DNA from: Pirellulaceae bacterium
Lineage (GTDB): Bacteria; Planctomycetota; Planctomycetia; Pirellulales; Pirellulaceae
Length of the DNA stretch: 64,000 nucleotides
Reading direction: 5' to 3'
NCBI GenBank assembly: GCA_028280445.1
Contig: JANQLU010000093.1
Coordinates: 62,001 to 126,000, forward strand
Shown piece by piece: positions 60,205-64,000 of this stretch. A program made the position numbers and the translations under genes. A model generated the notes under the pieces. That model made no database searches and was not told where the DNA came from. It worked only from the letters and a program-made list of their open reading frames with translations. Every line of letters begins with the position of its first letter. Positions within the stretch are counted from its first letter, which is position 1.

Positions 60205-62640
60205 ATGTTACCCGTTGTTTCATGCAGTTTTAATTGGTTGAAATGTTCGAAAGTTTGTCTATTACTTGTGTTCGCATCTTGTCCTCTGGCGCTCGGGCAA
60301 ACGACGTCGGAAAAAAATTTGTTCGTTGACGATTTCGAATCGGGGCTCAAAAAATGGGAAATTAGCAACCGCCGCGCGATTCGTGTTGTCAATTCTGATG
60401 ACGCCAAACATGGAAAAGTCCTCGTGCTGACTCCGGCAGATGCCAAGCTATGCGCGTTGATCCGCGGTTCGGAACGATGGTCCGGCTATCGAATCGAAGC
60501 CGATTTTTTGTTTCCCACCAACGAACACAACTATTTGGGTTTCGTTTACCATCTGCAGGAAAACAAACGGCGAGTGGACTTGGGCAGTATTTACATCAAG
60601 GGCAACGGCAATTACATCCGAGTCAATCCTCGTCGTGACTGGAATCCTGCGCGGTGTTTATACGAGGAGTACACAACAAAATTGTCCGGCCAAGACGCGA
60701 TTCGTGTTGGCGTTTGGCAGCGTTTCGCAGCCGAAGTGATCAACAACCGATGCCACTTTTATGTTGGCGACATGAAAACTCCCAAAGTGACGTTTGATTT
60801 GTTTGAAAACCGCAGCGGCAAGGCGGGGTTTAAACCGAGGGTCGTGGGCGGTCCGGTCTGGATTGACAACGTGCGAGTCACCGCGATCAAAAAAATGAGC
60901 TATAGCGGGCCAACTCTGCCATCACATATCCGACACGATCCCGATCGATTTATCACAGAATGGTCGGTCCTTGGGCCACTGACGCGAACCTTTTCCGAAG
61001 TGGAATCCGCGCCGCAACCCACCGACATTACTGTCTCTGACGACAATCGCAAACGTCGTTGGCAAAAATTCGATACCGATGCCCGAGGAGCCGTAGTTAC
61101 CGGAAAAGTCACTGAATTCTTGGGCAGTCGGACCGTTGCCTATTTTTCGACCAACGTTGAAGTTCGCGCGGACGAACAGGCGGCGCTTGAGTTCAGTGCC
61201 ATCGATGATTTGACAATTTGGGTCAATGGTAAATTTCGCAGCTACGAATATGGTGACTATTTTGCTTGGCACGACTTTGACAAAAACGCCAAACACTGGG
61301 GGACCGGCAGTCGCATCGTACTCAATCCCGGATCAAATTGTGTGTTAGTACGAGTGCGTGGTGGACGCTACGCCAAAGGTGGATTTTTCGCTAAGGTCGT
61401 GCGCGGAAAAACGAAAACAACCCCACCGTTCCAATCCGTTACGAACCCCGAACAAGTTGGGTTGTCAACCGCTCGCATTGCACGGATCAAAAAAATGATG
61501 CAATCCCATATTGATCGCAAGGAATTGGCTGGGGCCGTTTATACCATTGCCCGGCGAGGCAAGGTTGTGGCTTTCGAATCGTTGGGACAATCGGATATTG
61601 CATCTAAAAAACCGATGCAAGACGATGCCATTTTTCGACTCGCATCGATGACAAAGATCGTCACCACCGTTGCCGCGATGATGTTGTACGAAGAAGGAAA
61701 ATTTTCTCTCAATGATCCTATTTCCAAATACATTCTGGAATTCGACGACATGCGCGTGGCCACGAATCGCAAAACTGGCGACGGGGCGATTTCTACGGTC
61801 CCGGCGGCGCGAAAGATTACCATCCTCGATTTGATGCGCCACACTGCAGGGCTTACTTATGCCTCCGGCGATCATCCGGTTGACCGTCTCTATCGTCAGT
61901 CAGGCATTCGAGCCTGGCCAGGCACGCTGTCCAAATTCTCGAAAACGCTCTCCGAATTTCCCCTCAAGAATCACCCGGGAGATGTTTGGGAATACAGCGT
62001 TGCGACCGATCTGCTCGGGCATCTGGTCGAGGTTATTAGCAAAGAATCGCTCGACAAGTTTTTTGCCAAACGAATTTTTATGCCGCTCAAAATGAATGAC
62101 ACCGGGTTCGTTGTTCCCGCAGACAAACTGGATCGTCTAACCAGCGTTTACCAATTCAAAGACGGTCGTTTGCGTCTCTTGGAATCGGCGGCAAACTCAC
62201 CACTGCGTCGGCGTCCGCCAAATTTTTCCGGTGGTGGAGGCTGGGCCGAACTGGGCAGCGATGGCGGGTTGGTATCGACCGCGTCAGACTATCTAATGCT
62301 GCTTCAGTTGCTGCTCAACAAAGGAGCATTGGGAGACCAACGTCTTCTCAGCCGCAAGTCCGTTGAGCTGATGATGGTCGATCATCTGGGCGGTAAACGA
62401 ACACCGCTTGGACCTGGCGTTGGTTTTGGATTGGGATTTGCGGTACTGACAGATGTCGGTGCACGCGGTGAATTGGGTTCCAAAGGCCAAGTCTGGTGGG
62501 CCGGTTCGGACAACACCTATTTTTGGATTGATCCCCAAGAAGAGATGATCGGAGTGCTGATGGTGCAAGTCCGCCCGTTCCGTCATTTAAATCTGATGGA
62601 TCGATTTCATCGGCTCGCGTTGCAGTCCATTGTTGATTAA
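60205..62640 (+). CDS. Secreted serine hydrolase with N-terminal beta-sandwich domains
   Basis: 811 residues, signal peptide at 1-31. Residues about 35-235 form a LamG/DUF1080-like jelly roll (FVDDFESGLKKWEIS, WSGYRIEADFLFP), then a second beta domain, then a beta-lactamase-type domain with S481-MTK and Y597-SV, where a classic enzyme would have YxN. The variation may alter activity. Second enzyme of this type in the window; acts outside the cytoplasm. Confidence 0.75.
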   Translation: MLPVVSCSFNWLKCSKVCLLLVFASCPLALGQTTSEKNLFVDDFESGLKKWEISNRRAIRVVNSDDAKHGKVLVLTPADAKLCALIRGSERWSGYRIEADFLFPTNEHNYLGFVYHLQENKRRVDLGSIYIKGNGNYIRVNPRRDWNPARCLYEEYTTKLSGQDAIRVGVWQRFAAEVINNRCHFYVGDMKTPKVTFDLFENRSGKAGFKPRVVGGPVWIDNVRVTAIKKMSYSGPTLPSHIRHDPDRFITEWSVLGPLTRTFSEVESAPQPTDITVSDDNRKRRWQKFDTDARGAVVTGKVTEFLGSRTVAYFSTNVEVRADEQAALEFSAIDDLTIWVNGKFRSYEYGDYFAWHDFDKNAKHWGTGSRIVLNPGSNCVLVRVRGGRYAKGGFFAKVVRGKTKTTPPFQSVTNPEQVGLSTARIARIKKMMQSHIDRKELAGAVYTIARRGKVVAFESLGQSDIASKKPMQDDAIFRLASMTKIVTTVAAMMLYEEGKFSLNDPISKYILEFDDMRVATNRKTGDGAISTVPAARKITILDLMRHTAGLTYASGDHPVDRLYRQSGIRAWPGTLSKFSKTLSEFPLKNHPGDVWEYSVATDLLGHLVEVISKESLDKFFAKRIFMPLKMNDTGFVVPADKLDRLTSVYQFKDGRLRLLESAANSPLRRRPPNFSGGGGWAELGSDGGLVSTASDYLMLLQLLLNKGALGDQRLLSRKSVELMMVDHLGGKRTPLGPGVGFGLGFAVLTDVGARGELGSKGQVWWAGSDNTYFWIDPQEEMIGVLMVQVRPFRHLNLMDRFHRLALQSIVD

Positions 62641-62694
62641 ATGGTCTCAGCGAGTGTTGCAGCAATCAAAGTTGCGGTTTCGGTAGTTGGACAT

Positions 62695-63249
62695 CTAAAC
62701 AGTCTGCACAGGCGGTGCCCAACCGATCGACTGCAGCACGATGGTCAACACAAAACAGACGACGACCACGATGATGACGATCAACCACGCGCGTTTGAGC
62801 GACATCCCTCCTGCAACAGCTCCCAACAGCGCACCGGCCAAACCCAACTCCAGCGATTGACCAAGCCACCATCCTATTGCCATTGGCAACTCGATGGTGC
62901 TGATTGAATAAAGTCCGAGTATCAACGCACCCCAAACGGTAATGCCTGCAATGCTGCCCCAGCGAAATCCACTCACGGCGTCGCGAACCTCCGACCTCCG
63001 TAGCAGCCAATATAAACCGGCTGTTAGTATCAAAAACGCCAAGTATCCTAGCGGAATACGACGAAACGATTCCTGCGGCTCAAGTACAAATGGACCCGGC
63101 GCAAGATAAATCCGAGCCAACAATCCGCCGTGCAACAAAAAATCGATCCCAATCGACAACAACCAAGCGGATGCGACCGCCGATATGGCGATAACCCATG
63201 TCGAATTTTTTGTTGGCGATGCTGATTGAGCAATCTCGTTTTTGAGCAT
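62695..63249 (-). CDS. Small polytopic membrane protein
   Basis: ATG 63249 has GGGAGG upstream; 184 residues. Five hydrophobic helices (about 18-40, 65-85, 100-120, 125-145, 155-178). No family recognised. It lies 98 nt downstream of the PadR gene on the same strand and is probably co-expressed with it. Confidence 0.65.
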   Translation of the reverse strand: MLKNEIAQSASPTKNSTWVIAISAVASAWLLSIGIDFLLHGGLLARIYLAPGPFVLEPQESFRRIPLGYLAFLILTAGLYWLLRRSEVRDAVSGFRWGSIAGITVWGALILGLYSISTIELPMAIGWWLGQSLELGLAGALLGAVAGGMSLKRAWLIVIIVVVVCFVLTIVLQSIGWAPPVQTV

Positions 63250-63347
63250 GTCCGTTCCTCCCACTGCGAATTGGAGTGATGTGCGACAGTCCTCATCCAT
63301 TGACGCTTGGCAACAAAGATTAAACTCAACGAAGTGTTAGCAAAGTT

Positions 63348-63911
63348 TCAATTTACTTGCGTGCTTTCGTCGCATTCTGTCAGAACATGTGATGCAGCAT
63401 CGCGCATGAAGCGCAGCCGCGCCTCGAGTGATTTAATTCCACATTTGGCAGCCAGCCATGAAAAACCGTCCGTCTGGCGGTCGTAATTGAGCAGGTCGCG
63501 GCGAGCTCGATCGAGCTCATTCTGCAGTTGTTCGATCGTTTCATCAAAAAATTGAGTCATCTCATCGGGTGACAATGAATTCAAAAAGTACATGCGAACG
63601 CGCAACGGATCATAAGTCAGTCCCACGGCTGTCCGCGGTAATGGCGGCGTTAGCCATTTTCGCAACGCGCGTCGACCGGCTACAGATATCCGATACATTT
63701 TGCGATTCCGCTTGCCCGTGTTGTCGTCCCGTCCAAGCAACCATTTTTTCGACTCCAGCCGTGCGATGATCGGATAAATCGAACCAGGGCTGCTACTGAA
63801 ATGTGGCGACGGTGAATGTTCAAACTGCTTGCGAACGAAATACGGCGTGCAGGGCCCTCGTTTTTCCACGATTCCCAGGATCACCATTTCAATATCCGTG
63901 ACATCGATCAT
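63348..63911 (-). CDS. PadR-family regulator
   Basis: 187 residues: an N-terminal winged helix (VILGIVEKRGPCTPYFVRKQF, GSIYPIIARLESKKWL) and a C-terminal coiled-coil helix (FFDETIEQLQNELDRARRDL). Start ATG 63911 follows a strong GGAGGG site. It likely binds the palindrome at 63952-63970. Confidence 0.8.
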   Translation of the reverse strand: MIDVTDIEMVILGIVEKRGPCTPYFVRKQFEHSPSPHFSSSPGSIYPIIARLESKKWLLGRDDNTGKRNRKMYRISVAGRRALRKWLTPPLPRTAVGLTYDPLRVRMYFLNSLSPDEMTQFFDETIEQLQNELDRARRDLLNYDRQTDGFSWLAAKCGIKSLEARLRFMRDAASHVLTECDESTQVN

Positions 63912-63941
63912 GTTTTCGCCCTCCGATCAGGAATTTCGTTG

Positions 63942-63970
63942 TTGACATTTTATAGTACGTCACGTACTAT
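63942..63970 (+). promoter_or_regulatory. Promoter overlapped by a PadR-type operator
   Basis: TTGACA (63942-63947) and TACTAT (63965-63970) are spaced by 17 bp. The perfect 9-bp inverted repeat ATAGTACGT-C-ACGTACTAT (63952-63970) covers the spacer and the -10 box, so a bound PadR protein would block transcription towards the right edge. Confidence 0.7.
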
Positions 63971-63989
63971 TGGAACCCGGGGAATCAAA

Positions 63990-64000
63990 ATGGATGCGAC
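63990..64000 (+). CDS. Start of a gene that continues beyond the window
   Basis: ATGGATGCG after a purine-rich GGGGAATC site, downstream of the promoter above. Only three codons and part of a fourth are visible. Inferred as a PadR-controlled gene. Confidence 0.45.

Noticed and set aside
1..64000. CRISPR arrays and insertion sequences
   Set aside because: No regularly spaced near-identical repeats of 24-40 bp with unique spacers and no transposase were seen.

Overview
The window looks like a planctomycete chromosome, probably Pirellulales-type: many GTG starts, few strong Shine-Dalgarno sites, PAS/HDOD-rich signalling genes, and large secreted serine hydrolases and LamG-type proteins. The taxonomic call is inference. 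Roughly the left 37.3 kb is an integrated tailed phage and the right 26.7 kb is host DNA.

PROPHAGE (1 to about 37,297). The left end lies outside the window. At 1-4,797 a plus-strand early block encodes two unknown proteins, a winged-helix replication initiator with iteron-like palindromes inside its gene, and a run of small cysteine-rich and membrane proteins including an HNH nuclease. It converges on a very tight minus-strand block (35,350 down to 4,814). In transcription order that block carries small regulators and a GNAT protein, an unusual cassette of membrane/secreted proteins (Gly-Asp-repeat protein, two-TM protein, TM/thioredoxin-like protein, papain-like protease, coiled-coil exported protein, TM/Arg-rich protein), a ParB-methyltransferase, a P27-like protein, a Nu1-like protein, GpA terminase, gpW, lambda-type portal, a protease-capsid fusion, head-tail and tail genes, a tail chaperone with a probable -1 frameshift, tape measure, and LamG/Calx-beta tail-tip proteins. 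A tyrosine integrase (36,160-37,071) lies beside a 3' fragment of tRNA-Leu(CAG), which is the attachment site and right boundary. A 14-bp palindrome, RTTTCCNNGGAAAY, occurs six times through the prophage at 5-7 kb intervals, also inside genes. I did not see it in the host part.

HOST, 37.3-41.9 kb: the tRNA terminator, then a GntR-regulator/M16-protease operon with a putative operator.

HOST, 41.9-51.9 kb: a ten-gene chemotaxis-type operon (cheA-cheW-triple-PAS receptor-cheY-HDOD-cheB-cheR-cheX-cheY2-second CheX/CheC-like protein) ended by a clear intrinsic terminator. There are no flagellar genes, so the output may not be swimming.

HOST, 52-56.9 kb: a Bla-type regulatory unit. A BlaI-like repressor and an M56 membrane protease fused to a DUF4097-like beta domain are divergent from a serine hydrolase. 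Two identical palindromic operators lie between them.

HOST, 57-64 kb: GNAT, an HDOD protein with a small partner, AraC regulator, second large serine hydrolase, and a PadR regulator with a small membrane protein. At the right edge a PadR-type palindrome overlaps a promoter for a gene that leaves the window.
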